From: Caballeronia sordidicola
GTDB lineage: Bacteria > Pseudomonadota > Gammaproteobacteria > Burkholderiales > Burkholderiaceae
DNA length: 64,000 bases
Assembly (NCBI RefSeq): GCF_000729995.1
Contig: NZ_JNFG01000018.1
Coordinates: 62,001-126,000, forward strand
Reading direction: 5' to 3'
The translations under genes and the position numbers were made by a program. The notes under the pieces are model-generated. The model was not told where the DNA came from, made no database searches, and worked only from the letters and a program-made list of their open reading frames with translations. Positions 9,221 to 17,172 of this stretch are shown here, one piece after another; positions within the stretch are counted from its first letter, which is position 1; each line of letters starts with the position of its first letter.

Positions 9221-9242
9221 ACGCGCCGCCAATGCGGCGCGT
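9221..9242 (-). other. Intergenic hairpin between dioxygenase and hydrolase genes
   Basis: A perfect 9-bp inverted repeat ACGCGCCGC / GCGGCGCGT with a 4-base loop fills the 74-base gap inside the gentisate operon. No T run follows on the minus strand, so a processing or mRNA-stability role is more likely than termination. It would cap the 3' end of the dioxygenase message. Confidence 0.5.
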
Positions 9243-9261
9243 AGAAAGTAAAGGGACGTGA

Positions 9262-10308
9262 CTAGCTGCGTTCTTCGCGCAGCAGGTTCAGCGCGGCGAG
9301 CACCGGACGATCCGAATAGCTGAACAACACGCTTTCCGCCGATGCCGCCAGTTGCACGGGCGCCCATGATGGCGCGATGAACACATCGTGCGGTTCGAAA
9401 GTGAATTCTTCGTTGCCGATCTTGACCGTGCCGACGCCTTCGACGACGCAGTACACGGTTGCGTCGGTGCTGCGATACGTGCGGCCCTTGAAGCCCGCAG
9501 GCAGGAATTGCATGAAGGTCGCAATGGTCGGCATCGGCCAGCCGCCCGTGGCCGGATTCACGTAGCGCAGTTTCACGCCGTCCCATTCATCGAGTTCGCC
9601 GTTGCGGTAGAGCGCGTCGAGCGCTTCGCGGCTTCGTTCGTACGGATAGCTGAATATCGGTGAAGTGGGATCGGACACGCGATGCCGCACGGGCACCATG
9701 TTGTGGCCGAAGCGCGCGAAGCTATCGCCCTCTGCACGCGACACCGGCTGCGTCATCTCGGGGTAGTTCTCCGCGAAACCAGCGTCCATCTGTGCGACCA
9801 ACGGAATATCGAGGCCATCGAGCCACACGACAGGCTCTCCGCCCTCTTCCTCGGAAGGATTGCCGTGGTCGTGCCATGTCCACGACGGCGTGATGATGAA
9901 GTCGCCCGGATGCATGGTCGTGCGCTCACCGTTCACGGCTGTCCAAGCACCCTTGCCTTCGACGATGAAACGAAGTGCCGACTGCGTATGCCGGTGGCTG
10001 GGCGCGATTTCGCCCGGCAGGATCAACTGGAGTCCGGCGTACAGGTTTGGCGTCATGCTTGACTTGCCGGACAGCCCCGGGTTTTCGAGCACCAGCACGC
10101 GGCGCACGGCTTCTTCCGCGCTGATCACGGAACCCGCCTGCATCACCAGGTCACGCACCTGCGCGTACTTCCAGATGGCGGGTTGCGCTTTCGGTTGCGG
10201 CGCTTTCGGCACGAGGTTGTGCAGCGATTCCCACAGCGGGGCCATGCGCTGCCGCGCGATTTGCTCGTAGTAGGCCGCGCGCGATGCGCCCGGGTTGTTG
10301 TTTGTCAT
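9262..10308 (-). CDS. gtdA: Gentisate 1,2-dioxygenase
   Basis: A 348-residue bicupin ring-cleaving dioxygenase. The first cupin carries the iron-binding histidines in PSHRHTQSALRFIVEG and a later THTWHDHGN-like segment (here SWTWHDHGN); the second cupin (YRSTDATVYCVVEG) lacks the histidine set, as usual. It opens gentisate between C1 and C2 with Fe(II) and O2 to give maleylpyruvate. The ATG at 10308 has a good AGGAGACG site directly behind the repeated hairpin leader. It is the first gene of the four-gene minus-strand operon and is divergent from a LysR regulator. Confidence 0.95.
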   Translation of the reverse strand: MTNNNPGASRAAYYEQIARQRMAPLWESLHNLVPKAPQPKAQPAIWKYAQVRDLVMQAGSVISAEEAVRRVLVLENPGLSGKSSMTPNLYAGLQLILPGEIAPSHRHTQSALRFIVEGKGAWTAVNGERTTMHPGDFIITPSWTWHDHGNPSEEEGGEPVVWLDGLDIPLVAQMDAGFAENYPEMTQPVSRAEGDSFARFGHNMVPVRHRVSDPTSPIFSYPYERSREALDALYRNGELDEWDGVKLRYVNPATGGWPMPTIATFMQFLPAGFKGRTYRSTDATVYCVVEGVGTVKIGNEEFTFEPHDVFIAPSWAPVQLAASAESVLFSYSDRPVLAALNLLREERS

Positions 10309-10320
10309 TCGCGTCTCCTG

Positions 10321-10362
10321 TGTCGACCAGAGTTGGCGCTTTAGCGCTTACTCTGGTCCCAT
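10321..10362 (-). promoter_or_regulatory. 5' leader hairpin with MGPE-stop mini-ORF, upstream of gentisate dioxygenase
   Basis: Read on the minus strand, ATGGGACCAGAGTAA (10362-10348) encodes Met-Gly-Pro-Glu-stop and overlaps the 5' arm of a hairpin with perfect 9-bp arms GACCAGAGT / ACTCTGGTC (10358-10350 and 10333-10325). The inner loop contains a second short pairing, AGCGC-TAAA-GCGCC. The ribosome site of the dioxygenase follows immediately. The element is a near copy of the one at 7742-7804. Confidence 0.6.
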
Positions 10363-10550
10363 GCAACCTGGTTGCGTTCGGTGTCACTTGAATCGGGCGC
10401 GTCGGCTGATCACGCGCCGGTCTCGCAGACCCCATGCATCATTTATATGCGACAAAGCTATACTCAGTAAAATGGCGAAAACATCTAATCCATATGATTT
10501 CGGATATAGCTTCGCAAGCCGCTGCGGGGATCTGGTAAGAGGATTGGGCA

Positions 10551-11486
10551 ATGGACTGGACTTATCGCCTGCGTCTGAGGCATCTGCAGGTATTGCTGAG
10601 CCTCGCGAGCACGGGCAACCTCAGCCAATCGGCAACAGCGCTCAACACGACACAGCCGGCACTGTCGAAATGGCTGAAGGAACTTGAGGAAGACGTCGGC
10701 CTGCCCCTCTTCGAGAGGCATGCGCGGGGTCTACGGCCCACGTCGTACGGCGAGGCGCTGATCGAACACGCGCGCCGGATCGAAGCGCATCTCGACATTG
10801 CCCGTGACGATATGCAGGCGCTGCGCGCAGGCGGCAGCGGCCTCGTCAGTATTGGGACGTCGGGGGTGTCGGCGGCGGACACGGTGCCGCTTGCCGTGTC
10901 GCGGCTTCTCGAACGCATGCCGCGTGTACAGGTGCGGCTCGTCGAAAGCACGATGAACCAGCTAATGCCGCAGCTGGCGCGTGGGGAACTGGATATTGTC
11001 GTCGGCCGCTCGGGTCAGCAGTACGACGATCCACGGCTGCAGACCGAGTCGCTCTATACGGAGCCGATCAACTTCGTCGCGGGACCGCAGCATCCGCTTG
11101 CCGGGAACTCATCGCTCACCTGGGATGACGTCCTCGCCTATTCGTGGATCGTCTGGCCGCAAGGCACGCCTGTGCGAACTGCACTGGAGGCAGCGCTTGC
11201 GGCGGAGGGACGCGCACTGCCGGCCCATTGTGTCGAATCCAATTCGTCGATTCTCAACCTGACGCTGCTGAATAACACGGAACTGGTGGGCGTGGCGTCG
11301 CATCGGGCCGCCCTTCGATTCGAACAATTGAACGCACTTCGTATTCTGCCCGTTCAACTCGAGGGCTTCGGCTCAGTGTCGCTCTACTGGCACGCCGAGA
11401 ACGTCAATCGCGCGGCGGTGGCCATGGCATTGGAAAGCCTCCGCACTTTTGCGGACCCGCACATGAAAGAATGGCACACGGCTTAA
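10551..11486 (+). CDS. LysR-family regulator of the gentisate operon
   Basis: A 311-residue LysR-type activator. The N-terminal helix-turn-helix is clear (LRHLQVLLSLASTGNLSQSA, then TTQPALSKWLKELEED), and a two-lobed effector domain follows. The ATG at 10551 is preceded by AGAGGA. It is transcribed away from gentisate dioxygenase across a 242-base AT-rich gap, the classic layout for a LysR gene controlling a divergent operon. The effector is likely 3-hydroxybenzoate or gentisate, but this is inferred only from position. Confidence 0.88.
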   Translation: MDWTYRLRLRHLQVLLSLASTGNLSQSATALNTTQPALSKWLKELEEDVGLPLFERHARGLRPTSYGEALIEHARRIEAHLDIARDDMQALRAGGSGLVSIGTSGVSAADTVPLAVSRLLERMPRVQVRLVESTMNQLMPQLARGELDIVVGRSGQQYDDPRLQTESLYTEPINFVAGPQHPLAGNSSLTWDDVLAYSWIVWPQGTPVRTALEAALAAEGRALPAHCVESNSSILNLTLLNNTELVGVASHRAALRFEQLNALRILPVQLEGFGSVSLYWHAENVNRAAVAMALESLRTFADPHMKEWHTA

Positions 11487-11508
11487 CGCCTCTGACACTA
11501 CCGCCGGT

Positions 11509-12048
11509 TCAATCCACGACCGTATCGTCTTGCGCCTTCTGCGCAAGGTTTGTTTCGATCTGATGCATCACTTTCCAGAAAGTACGCATATCCCGCTGGG
11601 TGACGCCGTCCAGTGACGACGAAATCATGTCGGTCAACTCGGGCAGCAATTCATCTACTAGCCGCTTGCCCTCAGGTTGAAGATTGACAAAGTACTTCCG
11701 TCTGTCGTTAGGGTCTCGGGTTCGTTGCACAAGGCCGCGCTTTTCGAGGTTATCCAGAGCGGGTACCGCAGTAGTGGATGCAATGCCCACACGCTTGCTG
11801 AGCTCCAGCTGGTTCAATTCACCGCGCTCTGCCAGTACACGAAGGTAGTACCAGTACGCGATAGCCAGGTTCTCCCGGTCAAGGATCTTCTGCGCCTGTG
11901 CGTCATAGAGCCTGTGCACCGTTCGTGCCATCCACGGCACAGTCCTGCCGCGATCATCAAATACATCCGAAGATTCCTTCGCTCCCGATCCCGGTCCTGC
12001 AGCAACGTTCACGGTTGCTTTGGCCGCTGCGGAGTTTGACTTGGGCAT
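11509..12048 (-). CDS. MarR-family transcriptional regulator
   Basis: A 179-residue winged-helix protein with the MarR core LNQLELSKRVGIASTTAVPAL (recognition helix) and the wing DPNDRRKYFVNLQPEG, preceded by a low-complexity stretch of about 35 residues. The ATG at 12048 has AAGGA at good distance; the frame is open further upstream, but that would run through the putative operator. MarR proteins repress neighbouring genes until an aromatic ligand binds. An 18-bp dyad at 12176-12193 lies about 130 bases before its start, and near copies stand before the genes at 18165 and 18613, so it probably controls the cluster to 20.4 kb and itself. Confidence 0.85.
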   Translation of the reverse strand: MPKSNSAAAKATVNVAAGPGSGAKESSDVFDDRGRTVPWMARTVHRLYDAQAQKILDRENLAIAYWYYLRVLAERGELNQLELSKRVGIASTTAVPALDNLEKRGLVQRTRDPNDRRKYFVNLQPEGKRLVDELLPELTDMISSSLDGVTQRDMRTFWKVMHQIETNLAQKAQDDTVVD

Positions 12049-12416
12049 TCGCTCATTCCTTGACATAAGGGTGGCCAATCGGACGCGGAGCCGATCGGCA
12101 AAAAAGATGACGATGACACGTGTGGTGTCGGGAGATTCCCTAAGCACCTTGACTTCACTCATCCCGATTAATATCATTCGATATAAATCGATCTTAGATG
12201 GAATCGTCTCTGTGCAAATAATCCGTCACGAGAAAGATCATACAACAGGTGCCGATGGTTTCGTCTGAATCTGCGCAGCCTCTTATGGTGCGGCACCACA
12301 AACAACAGCCATGAGCCGGGACTGGTAGTTCAACAGGTTGGCAAACATCATTCCGTCAACGTTCGGGATCGGTTATCGCGCTTTGTACTGGCGCATTCAG
12401 CTCAGGGAAGACTCGT
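12049..12416. promoter_or_regulatory. Divergent control region of MarR and the Mo-enzyme operon
   Basis: This 368-base gap separates the minus-strand regulator from the plus-strand molybdoenzyme. It is more AT-rich than its surroundings and holds the dyad listed separately. No open frame in it looks like a gene. Confidence 0.6.
12176..12193. promoter_or_regulatory. Putative MarR operator, copy 1
   Basis: The sequence ATTCGAT-ATAA-ATCGATC is an imperfect dyad of the form ATTCGAT-N4-ATCGAAT. Together with its 5' flank, a 20-base stretch (12173-12192) recurs exactly at 18435-18454. It lies between the MarR gene and the Mo-enzyme gene. Binding is inferred. Confidence 0.6.
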
Positions 12417-15374
12417 ATGCAAAGACACATCCTTGTACTCATACTCTGGCTGATGCCGACCGTTCTACGGATGGCGGCACGCAGGTTTCCTTCCGTTCGC
12501 GAACATCTTGTCGCGGGAGACTGGGTGATCCAGCTTCGGCTCCGGGACAATAGCCTGGCAAGGCAGCTTCATTTCAAAAACGGCACCGTGTCGGGGCGCT
12601 GGGGGGTGGCTCCTCGGCCCGACGCCGAACTTGTCTTCATGGATGCGGCTACAGCACGCCAGATGCTGGCGCCCACGACCGATCATGCGTTCCTGATCGA
12701 TGCGCTCAAGAACTTCAAGATCACCCAAGGCGGCAGCGATCAGGCGCTAGTCTGGTTCGGCCAGCTGGTGAACACCATGAAGACGGCATCCTGGCGCACA
12801 GGTACCCCGATGAAGGATGGGACGACCCGCTATGTCACGCTCACCAATGGGGGGCCGGTTTTTGTCTTCGTCAAGGACGGCAAGATCATCCGGACGACTC
12901 CCATAGATCTCGCGGAGGAAGACGGACCAAGCTGGACCATCACCGCGCGGGGTCGCCGGTTTTCGCCTGCACGACGTGCAACTGTTAGCCCGCACGCGCT
13001 CTCACTCAAATCCCTCGTTTATTCCGACAAGCGGATCCTTTACCCAATGAAACGGCTCGATTTCGACCCGAACGGTGAACGCAATCCTCAGAACCGGGGT
13101 ATTTCCAGCTACGAGCGTATCAGTTGGGACGAAGCGCTCACCGTAGTCGCTGGCGAAATCCGCCGCATGAAGCAGGAGCATGGCCCTGGTGCTATCGCAA
13201 TGGCGACGGGTGCCCACCACCAGTGGGGAAACGTTAACTATTACCTGAGCGCCATGCAGCGCTTCGGTAACCTGATTGGATACACCCGCATCGAAATGAG
13301 CCCGATCAGCTGGGAAGGCTGGTACTGGGGCGCCATGCATCACTACGGCAACAGTCTGCGTCTGGGCACGCCGAGCTTTTACGGCACCACCGTGGACTGT
13401 CTTGAACACGCGGAGGTGATCGTCTTCTGGTCGAGCGATCCCGAGTCGACCAGTGGGGTGTACGCCGGGTTCGAGGGCACCGAGCGCCGCTTGTGGGCCA
13501 AGCAGCTCGGGATACAGTTCGTTCACATCGACCCCTACCTGACGCAATCCGCCCAGTTCCTCGGTGGAAAATGGCTACCGATCAAGCCCGGCACCGATTC
13601 GGCGTTTGCGATCGCTATCATGCATGAATGGATGATCAGTGGCAGCTATGATCAGGAATACATAGCATCGAAAACGACCGGCTTCGACGAATGGCGTGCT
13701 TATGTTCTCGGTGAAGAGGACGGCACGCCGAAGACACCTGAGTGGCAGGAAGCTGAAACCGGTATTCCCGCGAAAGACGTCCGCAGTCTCGCGACGTTGT
13801 GGGCATCAAAGAAGACGTACCTCGCTGCAGGAGGCCTCGGCGCAGGCTTTGGCGGAGCATGCCGCACCGAGACCGGGGCTCAATGGACACGAAGCCTTGT
13901 CATGATGATGGCCATGCAGGGATGGGGAAAGCCCGGAATCAACTTTGGCAATCTTCAGATCGGCGCGCCCCAGGACCTGAACTTCTACTTTCCCGGCTAC
14001 GCCGAGGGCGGAATCTCGGGCGACCTGACTTACACCGCGAGCGCGGCCAACAACTATTGCCGCATGCCTCACATCATCACGATCAATCCGGTGAAGCAGT
14101 CCATTCCTCGTCAACGGCTTGCCGAGGCCATCACGCAGGGACATGCGGATGGTTACTTGTGGGACGGCTTCTCGGCTGAAGGACAATTTGGCCAATATTC
14201 GTATCCCAAGCTGGGCCATTCGCGGGTTCACATGCTGTACCGCTACGGCTCGTCTTCTTTCGGCACGGTTCCAGGCTCGAACAGACTGATTGAAGCGTAT
14301 CGTGATCCATCCCTCGAGTTCGTCGTCAATCAATCGATATGGATGGAGAACGAAGCTCAGTTTGCAGACATCATCCTGCCGGCGTGTACCGCGCTCGAGC
14401 GTGACGATATTTCCGAATGGGCGAACTGTGGCGGCTACATCCAGCATGCGCAGAGTCAGCTCAATCATCGCATGATGATCATGCAGCACAAATGCATCGA
14501 GCCTCTCGGCGAATCCAAGTCGGACTATGAGATTTTCCTGGAGATCATGACGAGACTCGGCTACGGCGGCATGTACTCGGAAGGCGGTGGATCGGAACTG
14601 ACCTGGTGCGAGCGGATATTCAACTCCACAGACCTGCCCAAGCAAACCACCTGGAAGAAATTCCTGCAGAAAGGCTATCACGTCGTGCCGCCTCCCAAAG
14701 ACGATGACAAGCAACCGGTGGACATGCGCTGGTTCGCAGAGGGCCGCACTAAAGACTTACCGGAAGCGAATCCCCTTCCCGGGGTGTATTCGACCGGGTT
14801 CAGCCAGGGGCTGCCAACGCAATCAGGCAAGTTCGAGTTTGTTCCGTCCAGCCTGCGCCGTATCGAGCAGATCGATCCCGCGAGGCCGGCGGTCAACCGA
14901 TATATCAACAGTCAGAGCGGTGTAAAGCAAAGGTTCCCGCTACAACTCGTGACCAATCATCCGGTCTACAGCTTCCATACCCAGGCCGATGGAAAAAATA
15001 GCCATATCAACACGATCAATGAGCACCGGATGAACGTTGGTGGCTATCGATACTGGGTCCTTCGAATGGGCCACAAAGATGCTTCGGCGCGCGGCCTGCA
15101 GGCGGGCGATCTGGTGCGTGTCTACAACGCCCAGGCGTCGGTCATCTGCGCAATCGACGTTTCGCAACTCATCAAGGATGGCGTTGCGCGCGCAAACGAA
15201 TCATGCGGCGAACTCGATCTGATCCAGACGTCGGTAGGGTTGGTTGATCGCGGGGGTTGTCTCAACCTCCTGACGCCAGGGCGAAAGATGAGCACGACCG
15301 CAGACGGGATTATTCCCAACAGTTGCTGGGTGGAGGTAGAAAAATGGGACACAACACTGGAGAAGGCAGCATGA
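12417..15374 (+). CDS. Molybdopterin oxidoreductase, pyrogallol-phloroglucinol transhydroxylase large-subunit-like
   Basis: A 985-residue DMSO-reductase-family protein. From about residue 140 it follows the Pelobacter transhydroxylase alpha subunit, as I recall it, closely: GGPVFVFVKDGKIIR, YPMKRLDFDPNGERNPQ, AHHQWGN, SWEGWYWG, FWSSDPES, FYFPGYAEGGISGD, SQSIWMENEAQFADIILPAC and WFAEGR. There is no N-terminal Fe-S cysteine motif, as in that enzyme. Ser298 in SPISWEGW aligns with the presumed Mo ligand, but the preceding Asp is Ile297 here. Residues 1-135 are extra: a hydrophobic start, then an SCP2-like domain (DAELVFMDAATARQML, ending VWFGQLVNTM). AGGGAAG precedes the ATG. The stop overlaps the next gene as ATGA. 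It would move a hydroxyl group on, or oxidise, a polyhydroxybenzene. Confidence 0.8.
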   Translation: MQRHILVLILWLMPTVLRMAARRFPSVREHLVAGDWVIQLRLRDNSLARQLHFKNGTVSGRWGVAPRPDAELVFMDAATARQMLAPTTDHAFLIDALKNFKITQGGSDQALVWFGQLVNTMKTASWRTGTPMKDGTTRYVTLTNGGPVFVFVKDGKIIRTTPIDLAEEDGPSWTITARGRRFSPARRATVSPHALSLKSLVYSDKRILYPMKRLDFDPNGERNPQNRGISSYERISWDEALTVVAGEIRRMKQEHGPGAIAMATGAHHQWGNVNYYLSAMQRFGNLIGYTRIEMSPISWEGWYWGAMHHYGNSLRLGTPSFYGTTVDCLEHAEVIVFWSSDPESTSGVYAGFEGTERRLWAKQLGIQFVHIDPYLTQSAQFLGGKWLPIKPGTDSAFAIAIMHEWMISGSYDQEYIASKTTGFDEWRAYVLGEEDGTPKTPEWQEAETGIPAKDVRSLATLWASKKTYLAAGGLGAGFGGACRTETGAQWTRSLVMMMAMQGWGKPGINFGNLQIGAPQDLNFYFPGYAEGGISGDLTYTASAANNYCRMPHIITINPVKQSIPRQRLAEAITQGHADGYLWDGFSAEGQFGQYSYPKLGHSRVHMLYRYGSSSFGTVPGSNRLIEAYRDPSLEFVVNQSIWMENEAQFADIILPACTALERDDISEWANCGGYIQHAQSQLNHRMMIMQHKCIEPLGESKSDYEIFLEIMTRLGYGGMYSEGGGSELTWCERIFNSTDLPKQTTWKKFLQKGYHVVPPPKDDDKQPVDMRWFAEGRTKDLPEANPLPGVYSTGFSQGLPTQSGKFEFVPSSLRRIEQIDPARPAVNRYINSQSGVKQRFPLQLVTNHPVYSFHTQADGKNSHINTINEHRMNVGGYRYWVLRMGHKDASARGLQAGDLVRVYNAQASVICAIDVSQLIKDGVARANESCGELDLIQTSVGLVDRGGCLNLLTPGRKMSTTADGIIPNSCWVEVEKWDTTLEKAA

Positions 15375-16222
15375 GCTGGGCCATGGTAGTGGACGTTTCC
15401 CTCTGCATCAATTGCAAAAACTGTGTGCTCTCGACAAAAGACGAGTACACCGGCAACGAATTCCCCGGTTATTCCGCACCGCACCCTCCGGAGGGACTCG
15501 ATACGATTCGTGTCGAACGCCACGTTCGAGGAGAGGGGTCGCTGGTGGACGTGACCTATATTCCGAAGATGTGCAATCACTGCGACAACGCTCCATGCGT
15601 AAAGGCAGCGGCCGATGGAGCGATCTATAAACGCCCGGACGGCGTCGTGGTCATTGACCCGGAGAAGTCACGCGGCCGACGGGATCTGGTGAAGACCTGC
15701 CCCTACGGCATGATCGAATGGAACGAACAGGAACAGGTGCCGCAGAACTGGAATTTTGATGCGCACTTGCTTGACGCCGGATGGAAAGAACCGCGTTGCG
15801 CACAAGCCTGCCCGACCAAGGCGCTACGCGCGCTGAACATGCCGGACAAAGAACTGCAAGAAATGGTGAAGAACGAACACCTCTCGGTCATTCAGCCGGA
15901 GTTCGGCACAAGGCCTCGCGTGTTCTATCGCAATCTGGATGACGCTCTAAGCCACTTGGTAGCAGGCAACATCAGCGAAGCCACTGGCGACGGTCGTCTG
16001 CGAAACCTGGCGGGTGTTGAAGTCGTGCTGCATGACTCTGCCGGTGGGGACGAACCCACCGAACGCACCACGACGACTGACCATTTCGGGGACTTCCGGT
16101 TCTCGGGTCTGACTGAGCAAACCTCGACAATCGAACTGCGGATCCGCAAGGACGGCAATGAAAAAATCATCGCAACAAGAGAGCGCATAGGGAGCGTCAA
16201 CCTCGGCACGTTGTTGTGTTGA
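15371..16222 (+). CDS. Fe-S subunit of the Mo enzyme, transhydroxylase small-subunit-like
   Basis: A 283-residue ferredoxin-type subunit with a C-terminal beta-sandwich domain (from about 215; GVEVVLHDSAGG, TTTDHFGDFRFSGL), the arrangement of the transhydroxylase beta subunit. The start at 15371 overlaps the large-subunit stop (ATGA) and has GGAGAAGG before it. Cysteines are at 12, 15, 18, 68, 71, 76, 110, 143 and 147. The family normally has twelve: the fourth of the first group is Thr22 here, and the CxxC before AHLLD is Trp127/Asp130. Those three would share one cluster with Cys143, so two [4Fe-4S] clusters are expected rather than three. It pairs with the upstream protein in the cytoplasm. 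Confidence 0.82.
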   Translation: MSWAMVVDVSLCINCKNCVLSTKDEYTGNEFPGYSAPHPPEGLDTIRVERHVRGEGSLVDVTYIPKMCNHCDNAPCVKAAADGAIYKRPDGVVVIDPEKSRGRRDLVKTCPYGMIEWNEQEQVPQNWNFDAHLLDAGWKEPRCAQACPTKALRALNMPDKELQEMVKNEHLSVIQPEFGTRPRVFYRNLDDALSHLVAGNISEATGDGRLRNLAGVEVVLHDSAGGDEPTERTTTTDHFGDFRFSGLTEQTSTIELRIRKDGNEKIIATRERIGSVNLGTLLC

Positions 16223-16282
16223 ATTAGCCTGAAGTGCGTTGAAACAATTTCCAAATTTATTAAATTCGTAGGAGACACGCAC

Positions 16283-17056
16283 ATGGAGTTGAACAACAAG
16301 GTGGCGGTTATCACGGGCGGAGACAGCGGAATCGGATTCGCTTCGGCACGGCTGTTCCTCGAAGCGGGCGCGGAAGTCGTCATCATGAGCAACAATCCGG
16401 AAACCCTTGGCGTCGCTCGCAGTCAGCTTGGCCCCGAGGTCGTGGCGATTGAGGCCGATGTCACGAATACCCAAGCTCTGGGCGCCGCCTTCGCAGAAGT
16501 GGGTCGCCGGTTTGGTCGTATCGACGTCCTGTTTGCAAGTGCCGGCGTGGTATCTCCTACCCCTTTGGAGAACACGTCCAGTGAGCTCTTTGAACGCATA
16601 CTCAGGATCAACGTCGCCGGGAGCTTCTACACGGTACAGGCCGCGCTCCCCTACCTTCGCTCTGGATCGTCAGTTATCCTGATCGGTTCTGTTGTCGCAA
16701 CAATGGGAATTGCAGGATTCGGGGCATATGCTGCCAGCAAAGCCGGACTATCAGGCATGGCGCGTGCACTGGCCTCTGAACTTACGCCTCAAGGCATTCG
16801 TGTCAACACACTGGTTCCGGGTCCCACCCGAACCCCAATCTGGAGCACCCTCGCCCATACGGAGAAGGACTTGCAGGAGCTTGAGAAAAGCCTGATCAGG
16901 AGTATTCCGATCGGCCGTCTCAACGATGCCGAGGAGGTAGCTCAAGCCGCACTTTTTCTCGCGTCTGACCGCTCAAGTAGCATCCAGGCGGCGGAAATCG
17001 TTATCGATGGCGGCGCATCCCGCGCCCCACAGGGCGCACCCGCTTATCGCGTTTGA
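16283..17056 (+). CDS. Short-chain dehydrogenase/reductase
   Basis: A 257-residue classical SDR. It has the TGGDSGIG cofactor motif at residues 11-18, an NAG-like segment (ASAGV), and the Ser-Tyr-Lys catalytic set in IGSVVATMGIAGFGAYAASK. AGGAG stands before the ATG. It starts 60 bases after the Fe-S subunit on the same strand, so it belongs to the same transcript. In anaerobic phloroglucinol degradation the step after the transhydroxylase is an NADPH-dependent SDR that reduces phloroglucinol; the same role here is an inference from context, since SDR sequence alone does not give the substrate. Confidence 0.85.
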   Translation: MELNNKVAVITGGDSGIGFASARLFLEAGAEVVIMSNNPETLGVARSQLGPEVVAIEADVTNTQALGAAFAEVGRRFGRIDVLFASAGVVSPTPLENTSSELFERILRINVAGSFYTVQAALPYLRSGSSVILIGSVVATMGIAGFGAYAASKAGLSGMARALASELTPQGIRVNTLVPGPTRTPIWSTLAHTEKDLQELEKSLIRSIPIGRLNDAEEVAQAALFLASDRSSSIQAAEIVIDGGASRAPQGAPAYRV

Positions 17057-17172
17057 TTCACCGGCGCGTCAATACAGGGCGCGCCAGTGTCTCCGCGCTC
17101 AAATGCCCCCCCTTGCTTCGAAGTCCGTCTCGGCAGCGGGCATTTGTCACGGTCTGTCCTTGCTGCGCTCCT

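Noticed and set aside
12417..12480. Tat or Sec signal peptide on the molybdoenzyme
   Set aside because: The first 20 residues are hydrophobic, but there is no twin-arginine motif and no cleavage site, and the family enzyme is cytoplasmic; an SCP2-like domain follows directly.
13806..14714. 302-codon minus-strand frame inside the molybdoenzyme gene
   Set aside because: The plus strand matches a known protein family over the whole stretch; the minus frame has no recognisable domain.
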